From JBEPTX01 sp041691795 (lineage in GTDB: Bacteria > Patescibacteriota > Saccharimonadia > Saccharimonadales > Saccharimonadaceae), in contig JBEPTX010000002.1 in the NCBI GenBank assembly GCA_041691795.1, positions 1 through 64,000 on the forward strand: 64,000 nt of DNA, read 5' to 3'. Made by a program: the position numbers and the translations under genes. Shown piece after piece: positions 34,695 through 43,878 of this stretch. The first letter of the stretch is position 1, and each line of letters starts with the position of its first letter. The notes beneath the pieces were generated by a model. It searched no databases. It was not told the origin of the DNA and saw only the letters and a list, made by a program, of their open reading frames with translations.

Positions 34695-35546
34695 CTAATT
34701 CTTTACAAGATAGATGATCAACCCACGGATTTCGCTGACTACGAAACCGTGGGTTTTAGCTGTCTTTGTGATTGCAATGTGTTGACGAGTGTCGGCTTCG
34801 AGTAAAAGTGCCCCATTTTGTTTGAGGCGACTTTCGGCCTGAGTAATTAGTTTGTTGATCAGCGTCAGCCCACCGTTACCGGCGTATAACGCCTCGGATG
34901 GCTCAGCCTCTGTCTCTGGTGAAACATCCCACTGCGGGTCAACATAAGGCAGATTGGCAAGGATGATATCAGGTTCGAATGGGTATTTTTCCAATAGATT
35001 ACTTCGGAGTAATTGAACATTTGCCTCCATACTGTCGGCATTTTGCTCGGCAATCTTGAGCGCATAGATACTTACATCCAGTAGCGTAACGTCCAATTCT
35101 GGGAGTTCTAGCTTGGCGGTAATACCCAAACAGCCGCTACCGGTGCCAACATCAACAACCCGTAGTGCTTGGGGAAGAAGTGAGAGATTGTTCGGCACAA
35201 TATCTTTCAAAATATCAATCATTGTCTCCGATTCGGGGCGGGGAATGAGAGTTGCTGTCGTCACTTTGAACCGACGGCCATAAAATTCCTTGTGCCCAAT
35301 GATGTACGCGATTGGTGTGTGATCCAGCCGTAGATCTAACCTAGCGTTGGCGATTTCGAGCTGGCGAGAGTCAATCTCATCCTCATCATGCGCGTGCAAA
35401 TATGTTCGCGGACGACGAATTGTATGTGCCAAAATAATCTCAGCATCCAGACGCGCAGACTCAATCCCAATACCAGCGAGTTGCGCGGTTGCATCGCGCA
35501 ACCAATCTTTAATTTGAGGCTGAAGCAGCGGCAAGTTCTCGTTCAT
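34695..35546 (-). CDS. prmC: Release factor glutamine methyltransferase PrmC (HemK)
   Basis: A 283-residue SAM-dependent methylase that modifies the Gln of the GGQ motif in release factors. Motif I is VVDVGTGSGCLGI, and the substrate-binding motif reads ANLPYV, an NLPY variant of NPPY. The N-terminal helical domain is present. The start at 35546 overlaps the prfA end by 38 bp. Genetic coupling to its substrate RF1 (prfA) is the common bacterial order. Confidence 0.93.
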   Translation of the reverse strand: MNENLPLLQPQIKDWLRDATAQLAGIGIESARLDAEIILAHTIRRPRTYLHAHDEDEIDSRQLEIANARLDLRLDHTPIAYIIGHKEFYGRRFKVTTATLIPRPESETMIDILKDIVPNNLSLLPQALRVVDVGTGSGCLGITAKLELPELDVTLLDVSIYALKIAEQNADSMEANVQLLRSNLLEKYPFEPDIILANLPYVDPQWDVSPETEAEPSEALYAGNGGLTLINKLITQAESRLKQNGALLLEADTRQHIAITKTAKTHGFVVSEIRGLIIYLVKN

Positions 35547-36579
35547 ATGCCTGTAAATGCTCGATTATATCGTCAATATCACCATTCATGGCTGCAGGGA
35601 TTGCACTGCGACTGTAGCCGATGCGGTGGTCGGTAATGCGGTCCTGGGGGAAGTTATACGTACGGATTTTTTCACTACGGTCACCAGTTCCGATCAGCCC
35701 GCGTCGTTCAGCGTCCAATTTGGCATTCTCTTTATCAATCTTTGCCTGTAGCAGACGTGAACGTAGCACGCTCATTGCTTTTTCTTTGTTTTTGATCTGG
35801 GATTTCTCGTCTTGGTTTGTCACAACCAATCCTGTTGGCAGGTGAGTAATACGCACGGCGCTATCAGTTGTATTAACGGACTGGCCACCATGCCCACCGG
35901 CGCGGTAGACGTCGATTTTGAGGTCATTTGTATTGATTTCGATGTCAGTCTCGATGGCTTCGGGGAGAACAGCAACAGTGATGGTGCTGGTATGAATGCG
36001 GCCCTGTGATTCGGTGGTTGGAACACGCTGTACACGATGAACACCTGATTCGAATTTGAGTTTTGCATAGACAGAATCGCCGCTCACTTTAAAGACAACC
36101 TCTTTGTAGCCGCCAGTATCGTTGGCGCTTTCGCTCATCAGCTCTGTTTTCAAACCGTGCGTTTCACAGTAGCGCAAATACATACGATAGAGTTCGGCGG
36201 CAAACAAACTTGCCTCATCACCGCCAGCACCGGCCCGAATTTCGATAATCACGTTTTTCTCGTCGTTTGGATCGCGAGGTGCGAGCATCAAGAACAACTC
36301 ATCCTCAAGTTTTACTAATTTGTCCTCGTTTTCGCTGACCTCAGATTTCGCCAGTTCGGCTAGTTCATCACTGCCATTTGCTAGTTCTTTAGCTTCTACT
36401 AATTGTTGTTCTAGGGTTTCGCGCAGATGAGCTTTTTCCAAAATAGCGTCAAGTTCGGTCAGCCGTTTATTCTTGGCCGTATATTCTGGATCACTATATG
36501 CAGTAGGTGACGCCAAAAACTCACCAAGTTCTTTCTTCTCGGCAGTCAGCTCATCGATATTCAGGCTAATCTTTGGCAT
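35509..36579 (-). CDS. prfA: Peptide chain release factor RF1
   Basis: A 356-residue class I release factor for UAA/UAG. The GGQ loop is AGGHGGQSVNTTDSAVRI. The stop-codon tripeptide region reads VQRVPTTESQGRIHTS (PxT form with Thr), as in RF1 rather than SPF of RF2. The N-terminal coiled helical domain is complete. It begins 1 nt downstream of the stop of the small membrane-protein gene and overlaps prmC. Confidence 0.96.
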   Translation of the reverse strand: MPKISLNIDELTAEKKELGEFLASPTAYSDPEYTAKNKRLTELDAILEKAHLRETLEQQLVEAKELANGSDELAELAKSEVSENEDKLVKLEDELFLMLAPRDPNDEKNVIIEIRAGAGGDEASLFAAELYRMYLRYCETHGLKTELMSESANDTGGYKEVVFKVSGDSVYAKLKFESGVHRVQRVPTTESQGRIHTSTITVAVLPEAIETDIEINTNDLKIDVYRAGGHGGQSVNTTDSAVRITHLPTGLVVTNQDEKSQIKNKEKAMSVLRSRLLQAKIDKENAKLDAERRGLIGTGDRSEKIRTYNFPQDRITDHRIGYSRSAIPAAMNGDIDDIIEHLQAYERELAAASASN

Positions 36580-36580
36580 G

Positions 36581-36910
36581 CTATTTTTTTTGCAATCTTA
36601 TAATGAGCAAAACAAGCCCAGCAATAAAGCTAATCGGTCCCAAAGCTACAGACAGCCCACCTACGAGAAATAAGAGTACATTAGCGGTAGTCTGGAGGGG
36701 GTTTTGTTGAGCAAAAAGTTCACCGTCCACAGGAGCTGCTGGTGCAGCGCTGCTAGCGATGAGATTGACAACTGCGTACAGAACTATGGACAAAATGATA
36801 CCAACTGTCGGCCAGACCATCAGAATAATTGGAAGGCGAATACTACGTTTCTTGACCGGTTCGACTGCGGTAACTTGCGGTGGTGTACTAACTGGCTGTT
36901 CTGGATTCAT
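36581..36910 (-). CDS. Small membrane protein, two TM segments
   Basis: A 109-residue protein: a Pro-rich N-terminus (1-24), a TM helix (about 26-50), a loop with AAPAAPVDG, and a second hydrophobic stretch (about 76-105) ending RLQKK. The SD AAGGAG precedes the ATG, and a minus-strand TACAAT lies about 26 nt upstream. It is co-transcribed with prfA-prmC. Function unknown. Confidence 0.65.
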   Translation of the reverse strand: MNPEQPVSTPPQVTAVEPVKKRSIRLPIILMVWPTVGIILSIVLYAVVNLIASSAAPAAPVDGELFAQQNPLQTTANVLLFLVGGLSVALGPISFIAGLVLLIIRLQKK

Positions 36911-36983
36911 GAGTAACTCCTTATGTTGTCTTTATTGTAACAAAAAAGGCCGCGTAATTAGCGACCTCTTTTGTGTAACTGCG

Positions 36984-37304
36984 CTATTTATCAGCTTTTT
37001 TAGCTTTTTGAGCACTAAGCTTTTTAGCTTTGCTTGCAAGTTGCTCTTTGCGAGCCTCTGCAGCGGCAAATTTAGCCTTGAATCGGTCGACACGACCTTC
37101 GGTGTCGATGATCTTTTCTTCACCGGTAAAGAACGGGTGAGAGGCTGAACTAATGTGGATTTTAACGAGTGGGTATTCGTTGCCATCTTCCCACTTGATG
37201 GTATCTGTTGTTTGCGCAGTTGACTGAGTCAAAAAGGCAAACCCCGCCACATCGTCGCTAAATACGACTGGACGGTATGATGTTGGGTGTATACTGCTTT
37301 TCAT
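36984..37304 (-). CDS. rpmE2: 50S ribosomal protein bL31, type B
   Basis: A 106-residue protein. The conserved start MKSSIHPTSYRPVVFSD and the SASHPFFTG motif identify the zinc-free B-type bL31; the Cys motif is missing. A Lys/Ala-rich tail (about 75-106) extends it beyond the usual 80-90 residues. A minus-strand TACAAT (37319-37314) ends 9 nt before the ATG. bL31 bridges the subunits through the 5S/central protuberance region. Confidence 0.93.
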   Translation of the reverse strand: MKSSIHPTSYRPVVFSDDVAGFAFLTQSTAQTTDTIKWEDGNEYPLVKIHISSASHPFFTGEEKIIDTEGRVDRFKAKFAAAEARKEQLASKAKKLSAQKAKKADK

Positions 37305-37349
37305 ATCCGTATGATTGTAACGGATACGGGATCAAAAGTCAAAGGGGTG

Positions 37350-37832
37350 TTATGACTTCGAGGAGCCATTATTATCTGGTGATGCACCAGGGATGTGTAA
37401 AATACCAGCCAGTGATGAACGACGACTATGTTCCATTTCGATTTTTTCGTGAAGTTTGTGCATTGCGCGCAGGGTACTTGGGTTCTGGATAAGTACTTTA
37501 AATTCTTTATCAAGTTCGGTCAGATCAGTGTCGCTCAGGTCTTCTAGGCCAACGTATTGGTTGCGCGCACCCTTGGTGGCACGAATCAATTCGTCTAGTT
37601 TCAGTTGAACGGCTTTGCCATCTCGGTTCTGGGTGTTCTGGATCAAAAATACCATCAAAAAGGTAACAATTGTTGTACCGGTGTTGATCACTAATTGCCA
37701 TGTATCAGAGTAGTGAAACAGTGGTCCAGTAAACGCCCACACGACAACAACGACAACTGCACCCAGGAAAACGGAGGCAGAACCTGTCCAGACTGATATA
37801 CGATTGGCAACAATGCGGAAAATATTCTTCAT
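37350..37832 (-). CDS. Low-affinity iron permease-like small membrane protein
   Basis: A 160-residue protein with two adjacent TM helices (about 14-36 and 46-66). Then comes the conserved string FLIQNTQNRDGKAVQLKLDELIRA, typical of the family annotated as low-affinity iron permease (Fet4-like domain). Transport activity is not established for bacterial members. A minus-strand TATACT (37847-37842) ends 9 nt before the ATG. Confidence 0.75.
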   Translation of the reverse strand: MKNIFRIVANRISVWTGSASVFLGAVVVVVVWAFTGPLFHYSDTWQLVINTGTTIVTFLMVFLIQNTQNRDGKAVQLKLDELIRATKGARNQYVGLEDLSDTDLTELDKEFKVLIQNPSTLRAMHKLHEKIEMEHSRRSSLAGILHIPGASPDNNGSSKS

Positions 37833-37930
37833 AATGTCATGAGTATACCATCACGATTACGTTTTGTCTTGATATTTATTGTATAGAGGTCACTCCTGGG
37901 GTATAGTAAAGAAAAGTAATCAACACAAAC

Positions 37931-40015
37931 ATGATAGATACACTTCCAAAACACGAACATCAATATCCTCATCAAAGGGGTGATGTGACTGATGAAATTC
38001 TGCGGGAAGACCGTCGCAAACATCCCGAAGCTTATAGTGGTCTTGGCCTGCAGACGATAGATACCTATCTCGATCGTCATAATAGGGGTGGAGAAACGGG
38101 TGATGAGCGAGTTGAAGAGCTGAGCATCGCTATTGATCAGATGCAAGGTGATGTTGCGGAACAGATAGGTGTCGACTCTCGCTCACCCGATGCGGTTGCG
38201 GCAACTGATTATGTATTGGTGCGTGAGGTTGAAGAAAAGGCGATGGGCAACCCAGATTTTTCACCAGATGACGCACTCGGTGTTTTTACTGCTGCGGCAC
38301 TTGAAGCAGATGGGCAGCGTACTTCATCCGAAGACAATCCCGTGCGCAGATTCGAGGAGAATCATCCCGATATAGTGACAGATGGAATCGCCTGGCTTGA
38401 CCAGCTCAACGCACACTTGCCGGTAACGAATCATTCGGTGGCGGAAGTGCTAGCTCATGATCTCGATACGCACAATAATAACGAGGCTAAAGAGCACCGA
38501 TCTACCGAAGAAGCATTTGCTGAAATCCACGAGCACAATCAAGCACGCATCGAGAAAGCCGTTGCCGCCTGTGAGTTTGAGGCAACACCCGAGGTGCGTG
38601 GGGCAATCAAGGATTATTACAATGACCATGAAAAAACCAAACAGGTTCTCGAAACAGTCTTTTCGGGTGGAAGCGTGGATCTCGACGCACTTTCGGGCAG
38701 CGAAAGTGGTATCCAGGCTGCGGGTTTGCAGAAAAAACTTGTTGAGTTTGTCGAACGACTTGAAGATGAAAATACGAAGAGTGTCGGGTATCGACTCGAC
38801 GGACTACTAAAAGGTTTTTACGATGAGTGTGCCGTGGGACAAACGACGATCGGCGAAGAGGAACTCAAGAAGGTTGTTGAGCTCAGTGAAAAAGCAGAAG
38901 AATGGCGAAAGAATACATTGGGGCCAAAAGTAAGCTCAGTCGCTATGAACGCTGAGATTGTTCAGCAGCGTCATGACCATACGACCAAGATGTTCTGGAA
39001 AGACGCCCGCCAGGCGGGTCAGCTGTTATTCCACAATACTCCTTATGCAAGTGAGCTCGCCGTTGATGGTTTTGTGCTAGGTACTCGTGCCAATCAATCA
39101 CGCACAAAAGGTGATTACCGTGCAGTGACCATGGACGTGGAAGGCCACTCACAATCGGTTCATTTTAGTGAAGAGTTTATGACTGATAGCTACAAGGAGG
39201 CAGCCTACAATGGCAAGGCGGACGAGGGTGTCCATCTTGGTGGGACTGTCGCATTGCCGCTCGCGGAGGTCATCAAAGTGACGCCATATGCTCGCGGAGG
39301 ACGATATGGTGAGACTTCACTGAAATCGGAATCTGGCCATCGTGATAAAATCGCGATTCACGATTCGGTCAATGCGGTGACAGGTGATGACTGGTATCAC
39401 AACCAAGGTGCAGATGATAATATGCCGGGCGAGAGTGGAATCGACAGGACGTTCTATGCAGACAATCGTGACAGAGATCGAGGTGAAGATTATCAATACA
39501 ATTTCGGAGCTGGCATGGCCTCAGATAATGGGAATACCTCTAAAATTATCTATCTTCAGAGAGACATTGATGCATTGAACAGGGCGCACATACTTGGTGA
39601 AAAAGGCATGGAACATGCCGGGCAATTCGTTGCAGACAGCCTCATTGATCATGGTTCTGGGCGAGGCTATCCAGGGACGGAGGTGATGGACTACGATTAC
39701 AATACCGGAGGGAGAGCGGGTAATTCTCAGGCTCCTAAAGATGGTGAGGCGTTTGTCTCCGATGCCGGAAAAGATGCTTTAACTCAAAAAGTATTTGGTG
39801 GTGCGGCAGCAAGCCTTCGTCTGTCGGACGAACGATTCAGTCGAGTCAATGGTAGCGAACATTCATTTAGTGGTAAGTCAAAACAAGAGCAGGATGAGTC
39901 GCTGAGACGACAAATTGCCGCAATGCAGCAGGAGAGTTGTGATCGGCCGAAGTTCAAGGATAAATATGTCGTTCTTCTGCGTGGGAATGACATGGCATTT
40001 GAATCGGCAGGGTAG
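37931..40015 (+). CDS. Large orphan protein, weak ADP-ribosyltransferase-like motifs
   Basis: A 694-residue, acidic, Asp/Glu-rich soluble protein with no signal peptide and no TM segment. No domain could be assigned. Residues 365-415 hold FHNTPYASELAVDGF (His368) and VHFSEEF (412-413 FS). Their spacing recalls the H-x-T and F-S elements of ADP-ribosyltransferase folds, but this is speculative. The promoter is a TATAGT near 37903. The leader has no clear SD. It is followed by the rpsB promoter. It may be a lineage-specific effector or structural protein. Confidence 0.6.
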   Translation: MIDTLPKHEHQYPHQRGDVTDEILREDRRKHPEAYSGLGLQTIDTYLDRHNRGGETGDERVEELSIAIDQMQGDVAEQIGVDSRSPDAVAATDYVLVREVEEKAMGNPDFSPDDALGVFTAAALEADGQRTSSEDNPVRRFEENHPDIVTDGIAWLDQLNAHLPVTNHSVAEVLAHDLDTHNNNEAKEHRSTEEAFAEIHEHNQARIEKAVAACEFEATPEVRGAIKDYYNDHEKTKQVLETVFSGGSVDLDALSGSESGIQAAGLQKKLVEFVERLEDENTKSVGYRLDGLLKGFYDECAVGQTTIGEEELKKVVELSEKAEEWRKNTLGPKVSSVAMNAEIVQQRHDHTTKMFWKDARQAGQLLFHNTPYASELAVDGFVLGTRANQSRTKGDYRAVTMDVEGHSQSVHFSEEFMTDSYKEAAYNGKADEGVHLGGTVALPLAEVIKVTPYARGGRYGETSLKSESGHRDKIAIHDSVNAVTGDDWYHNQGADDNMPGESGIDRTFYADNRDRDRGEDYQYNFGAGMASDNGNTSKIIYLQRDIDALNRAHILGEKGMEHAGQFVADSLIDHGSGRGYPGTEVMDYDYNTGGRAGNSQAPKDGEAFVSDAGKDALTQKVFGGAAASLRLSDERFSRVNGSEHSFSGKSKQEQDESLRRQIAAMQQESCDRPKFKDKYVVLLRGNDMAFESAG

Positions 40016-40022
40016 GCACGCT

Positions 40023-40138
40023 TGACCCCCGGTATTTAATCTGTTACATTAAGTGAGTAACAATTATTAACGACACAACTCGCGTCACAAACTCCTGAAA
40101 CCTTCAGGGACGCGGGTGAGGAACAAGGAGTAAAAACT
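40023..40138 (+). promoter_or_regulatory. rpsB-tsf promoter and structured leader
   Basis: TTGACC (40023-40028) and TACATT about 16-17 nt later form the promoter. The leader folds as CGCGTC...GACGCG enclosing CCTGAA acc TTCAGG (about 40080-40126), then the SD AAGGAG. Such helices upstream of rpsB can be S2 autoregulatory sites; homology to a named motif was not testable. Confidence 0.55.
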
Positions 40139-40846
40139 ATGGCAGTTACTGTCGATATTAAAGCTTTGCTCGAAGCTGGTGTTCACTTTGGACACAAAAC
40201 GAGCCGTTGGCACCCTAAAATGGCGCCATACATTCATAGCAAACGCCAGGAAAGTCACATCATTGACTTGGTCAAAACCGTTGAAGGTCTCGAAAAGGCA
40301 CTGCCATTCCTGACTAAAACGGCTGCAAGTGGCAAACAAATCTTGTTTGTTGGGACGAAAAAACAAGCCAAAGACATCGTCCGTGAAGCAGCCGAAAAAG
40401 CTGGCCAACCATACGTCACCGAACGTTGGATTGGTGGTATGTTGACCAATGTTAGCACTGTTACGCAGCAAATCAAGAAACTCAAAGATCTTGAAAAACG
40501 AATGGCAGCTGGTGACCTAGAAAAACGCCACACCAAACTCGAAGTGCAGCGTTTCCAGGAAGAAATCGACGAATTGAACCTGAAATACGGCGGTATCAAA
40601 AACCTTAATGGCAAACCTGGTGCTATCGTTGTCATCGACGTTATCACTGATGCAAATGCTGTCAAAGAAGCAGCAACATTGGGCGTTCCAGTCGTCGGTG
40701 TGGTTGATACCAACGCCGACCCAACCCCAATTGCCTACGTTGTTCCTGGCAATGACGACGCTATCAAAGGCGTACAATTATTACTTGATTACTTCACCGC
40801 CGCAGTCGCAGAAGGTGCTGGTGTCGCTAAAAAAGAGGAGAAATAA
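40139..40846 (+). CDS. rpsB: 30S ribosomal protein uS2
   Basis: A 235-residue ribosomal protein. The start MAVTVDIKALLEAGVHFGHKTSRWHPKM and the late GVVDTNADP...VPGNDDA segment are unmistakable. uS2 lies on the 30S head/body junction and is needed for S1 binding. tsf follows with 1 nt between stop and start, as in most bacteria. Confidence 0.98.
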   Translation: MAVTVDIKALLEAGVHFGHKTSRWHPKMAPYIHSKRQESHIIDLVKTVEGLEKALPFLTKTAASGKQILFVGTKKQAKDIVREAAEKAGQPYVTERWIGGMLTNVSTVTQQIKKLKDLEKRMAAGDLEKRHTKLEVQRFQEEIDELNLKYGGIKNLNGKPGAIVVIDVITDANAVKEAATLGVPVVGVVDTNADPTPIAYVVPGNDDAIKGVQLLLDYFTAAVAEGAGVAKKEEK

Positions 40847-40847
40847 G

Positions 40848-41444
40848 ATGGGCGTATCAATCGAAGACATTAAAAAGTTAAAAGAACTAACTGGTGTTGG
40901 TCTGACGGATGCCAAGGTAGCACTTACCGAAGCAGATGGCAATTTTGACAAGGCGCTCGAAGCTATGCGCAAAAAAGGCATTACCAAAGCCGAGAAAAAA
41001 GGTGACCGCGAAACTCGCGAAGGTCTGATCGAAAGCTACGTACACAGCAACCGTATCGGTGTTATCGCCGAAGTAAACTGTGAAACTGACTTTGTTGCAC
41101 GTCTTCCAGAATTCAAGGAATTTGCTCACCAAATGGCGATGCAAATCGCTGCAATGGCACCGAAATATCCAACAATCGAGGATGTTCCAGCTGCGGATTA
41201 TGAAGCCAAGAAAAAAGAACTGCTTGAAAGCGATGCCCTCAAAAGCAAGCCAGCAGAAATGGCCGAAAAGATCGTTGAAGGTCAGCTCAAAAAGCATTTT
41301 GCCGAGCAAGTCCTGACAGAACAGACCTTTGTTCTTGATGACAGTATGACTGTCGGCGAGCGCATCAAACAACAGATCGCCAAGAGTGGTGAAAACATTC
41401 GTGTTTCACAGTTCAAGCGTATCGAACTTGGCGTGACTGAGTAA
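40848..41444 (+). CDS. tsf: Elongation factor Ts
   Basis: A 198-residue EF-Tu nucleotide-exchange factor, the short form (E. coli has 283). The UBA-like N-terminus is IKKLKELTGVGLTDAKVAL. The motif NCETDFVAR is intact. A second dimerisation subdomain is reduced. The start ATG at 40848 follows the SD AGAGGAG. A strong terminator ends the operon. Confidence 0.97.
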   Translation: MGVSIEDIKKLKELTGVGLTDAKVALTEADGNFDKALEAMRKKGITKAEKKGDRETREGLIESYVHSNRIGVIAEVNCETDFVARLPEFKEFAHQMAMQIAAMAPKYPTIEDVPAADYEAKKKELLESDALKSKPAEMAEKIVEGQLKKHFAEQVLTEQTFVLDDSMTVGERIKQQIAKSGENIRVSQFKRIELGVTE

Positions 41445-41460
41445 AAAGTTTCGCTATAGA

Positions 41461-41488
41461 AAAACCGGCCATTCCAGGCCGGTTTTTC
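41461..41488 (+). terminator. rpsB-tsf terminator
   Basis: AAAACCGGCC attcca GGCCGGTTTTT: a perfect stem with T-run right after tsf. Confidence 0.95.
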
Positions 41489-41582
41489 TTATGCTTGCGG
41501 AATAACTAGGGGTGTAGTTCAATACTAAAAGAACAACGGATGACTGCAAAAATCATTTTGCACCGAAGTTAGAAGGAACGAC

Positions 41583-41987
41583 ATGTTAAATCGTGTGTAT
41601 GTGACAAACCCGCTACTTAGAGGTGCGCACGAGCGTATCGATGGGCCGCTTTTCTTTCTCCCGGTGTTTCGGGAGGTTAAGGAGGCGTGCGAAAGTCGGC
41701 AGCCAATCAATCTGTGGTGTCTTGATGCAATCTGGATGGACTTGGGTGAGACGACAGAGCATCAGCCTCGTTTTATGACCGCTCCTATTCTGGAGGGCAA
41801 AAGTAGTGCGCAGATTCTGGGCTGGGAGGTCACTGTCTTACGCATCCGGGGTAACGAAGAAAGATTCTCTTTCCTGGTGTTGCCAATAGGGCGGTCATGG
41901 TGGCGGCGAACTTTGCGATTCGGCGTGAAGCGCGTCGATGTTACCTCTGAGCAGTCGGCATGGGTGCGACCGTCTCGAGTCTGGTAG
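41583..41987 (+). CDS. Orphan hypothetical protein
   Basis: A 134-residue protein, Trp- and Arg-rich near the C-terminus (GRSWWRRTLRFG), without TM helices. No known family. It has an SD (AGAAGGAAC) and is followed by two terminator-like stems. G+C and codon choice (CGG, GAG, CTC) are visibly higher than in neighbouring genes, like the orphan at 55709. Its stem-loop shares the GCTCCTTCGGGGC core with the one after the orphan at 14123. Confidence 0.55.
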   Translation: MLNRVYVTNPLLRGAHERIDGPLFFLPVFREVKEACESRQPINLWCLDAIWMDLGETTEHQPRFMTAPILEGKSSAQILGWEVTVLRIRGNEERFSFLVLPIGRSWWRRTLRFGVKRVDVTSEQSAWVRPSRVW

Positions 41988-42007
41988 TCCGTATTCTTTC
42001 ATTCCCG

Positions 42008-42060
42008 AAGTTGAGCTGCCCCGAGGCCCCTCGGTAATGCTCCTTCGGGGCACTCAACTT
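42008..42060 (+). terminator. Long hairpin after orphan gene
   Basis: AAGTTGAG-C-TGCCCCGA pairs with TCGGGGCACTCAACTT, a 16-bp stem with one bulged C. No clean T-run follows, so it may be a stability element rather than a true terminator. Confidence 0.6.
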
Positions 42061-42073
42061 GTTCGCTGTGTAT

Positions 42074-42095
42074 CCACCATAAGAGGTGGTTTTTT
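42074..42095 (+). terminator. Intrinsic terminator before frr
   Basis: CCACC ataaga GGTGG followed by TTTTTT. Confidence 0.85.
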
Positions 42096-42124
42096 GTTAG
42101 GTGGGATAATGCTACAATGAAACT

Positions 42125-42679
42125 ATGTTTGATACAGATCCCTATGAACTAAAAATGGCGGGTGCGCTCGAGCACTTCGAAGATGAACTGCGTAAAGTTC
42201 GCACTGGTCGTGCACATCCAGCAATGTTGGACGGCATCAAGGTTGAAGTGTATGGTACACAAATGCCACTTAACCAAGCGGCTAATATTACAGCGCCAGA
42301 GCCGCAACTGCTTCAAATCACCGCATTTGACCCAAGTAATATTCAGGCGATTGCCGCAGCGATTCGTAACGATCAGTCACTCGGACTTAATCCGTCCGAT
42401 GATGGCCGCGTTGTTCGCGTGCCAATTCCACCGCTGACTGAGGATCGGCGCAAGCAGCTTGTCAAACAGACAGGTGAAAAGGTAGAAGAAGCCAAAATCG
42501 CCCTCCGTAACATTCGCCAAGATGCACTCAAAGACGCTAAACGCAAAAAAGATGCCAAAGAATTGTCCGAAGATGATCTGAAAGCCGTCGAGAAAGAAAT
42601 TGACAGAGTAGTGGTTGAATATCAGGATAAAATCGACGCCACATTCCGTGCCAAAGAAAAAGATATTCTGACGATCTAA
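42125..42679 (+). CDS. frr: Ribosome recycling factor
   Basis: A 184-residue protein that splits post-termination ribosomes with EF-G. It has the conserved coiled-coil arm LRKVRTGRAHPAMLDGIKVEVYG and the late motif NIRQDALKDAKRKKDAKELSEDDLK. TACAAT (42113-42118) ends 6 nt before the ATG, so the transcript is leaderless. The intervening pyrH, common beside frr in other bacteria, is not here. Confidence 0.96.
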   Translation: MFDTDPYELKMAGALEHFEDELRKVRTGRAHPAMLDGIKVEVYGTQMPLNQAANITAPEPQLLQITAFDPSNIQAIAAAIRNDQSLGLNPSDDGRVVRVPIPPLTEDRRKQLVKQTGEKVEEAKIALRNIRQDALKDAKRKKDAKELSEDDLKAVEKEIDRVVVEYQDKIDATFRAKEKDILTI

Positions 42680-42729
42680 TTGTTGTATACTGGTAACAGA
42701 CATAGAATGACTGATAATCTGGAGGGTTG

Positions 42730-43878
42730 ATGGAGCTTGTTTTTGGGGTAATAGTGGGACTGTTAATTCTTGCCTTTTTGGTAGTTGTTCATGAACTAGG
42801 ACATGCGATCGTCGCGCGTCGTAATGGCGTTGTTGTCGAGGAATTTGGCATTGGATTCCCACCACGTGCCTGGAGCAAGAAACTCAAAAATGGTGTTTTG
42901 TTTACGCTCAACTGGCTGCCACTTGGTGGGTTTGTCAAATTACAGGGCGAGCACGATTCAGCTAACAAAAAAGGCGACTACGGCGCAGCGACATTCTGGC
43001 AAAAAACCAAGATCCTACTAGCCGGTGTGCTTATCAACTGGCTGACAGCGGCAGTTCTGCTGACGATTCTGGCACTAACAGGTCTGCCAAAAATCCTTCC
43101 AAACCAATTTAGCATTCCAAGCGATACCAAAATCAGTAGTCAACCTGTTGAAGTAGCACAGGTCAGCAAGGGAAGTCCAGCAGAAAAGGCCGGTTTGCAA
43201 ACAGGTGATAAATTAGTCAGATTCGCCGGAAGTTCGATTGCGACCCCTGATGATTTGACGGTTATGACCAAGTCCCACAAATCTCAAAAAGTCGAAATAA
43301 TTTACAACCGTGGCGGTGTTGAACATACCGCAACGACAACATTGCGCCCCGATGACGGGGGTGGGCAAGGCTACTTAGGGATTGCTTCTGGCCAAACTAG
43401 CACTATCCACGCGACCTGGTCGGCACCGATTGTTGGTGTCGTCACGACTGGTCAACTGACAGCTCTGACATTTTCTGGACTTGGTGACATGGTGGCTAAC
43501 CTCGGCAAAGGCATCGCTGCACAATTTAGCAGCGACCCACAAGTCAAAAAAGCCGGGAGCCAAGAAATAAGTACTGTTCAGCAAAGTGTGGCCGGTCCCG
43601 TCGGTATTTTAGGGGTGATTTTTCCAGCTGCCCAACGCGAGGGCATGACACAGCTGGTATTCCTGACGGCTATCATATCACTGACGCTTGCTGTTATGAA
43701 TGTCCTCCCAATTCCAGCTCTAGATGGCGGCCGCTGGTTTACGATGGCACTATTCCGACTAATGAGACGACCACTTACCAAAGAACGTGAAGAAAGTATT
43801 CAAGCCGCCGGTTTTCTAACTTTAATGACGCTCATCGTCTTGGTGACCTTCGCAGATGTCAGCAAAATCATCAAATAA
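42730..43878 (+). CDS. rseP: RseP-like site-2 membrane metalloprotease
   Basis: A 382-residue intramembrane protease. The HExxH motif is VVHELGHAIVARRNG in the first TM helix (about residue 20), a PDZ domain spans about 140-215, and the second catalytic motif is PIPALDGGRW near the end. It cuts membrane-bound regulators or signal peptides. The start is the ATG at 42730; an upstream TTG is in frame. The SD GGAGGG precedes it. It overlaps the CPBP gene by 23 bp. Confidence 0.93.
   Translation: MELVFGVIVGLLILAFLVVVHELGHAIVARRNGVVVEEFGIGFPPRAWSKKLKNGVLFTLNWLPLGGFVKLQGEHDSANKKGDYGAATFWQKTKILLAGVLINWLTAAVLLTILALTGLPKILPNQFSIPSDTKISSQPVEVAQVSKGSPAEKAGLQTGDKLVRFAGSSIATPDDLTVMTKSHKSQKVEIIYNRGGVEHTATTTLRPDDGGGQGYLGIASGQTSTIHATWSAPIVGVVTTGQLTALTFSGLGDMVANLGKGIAAQFSSDPQVKKAGSQEISTVQQSVAGPVGILGVIFPAAQREGMTQLVFLTAIISLTLAVMNVLPIPALDGGRWFTMALFRLMRRPLTKEREESIQAAGFLTLMTLIVLVTFADVSKIIK

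Noticed and set aside
40608..41444. N-terminally extended EF-Ts
   Set aside because: The extra 80 residues are the out-of-frame end of rpsB; the ATG at 40848 has an SD.
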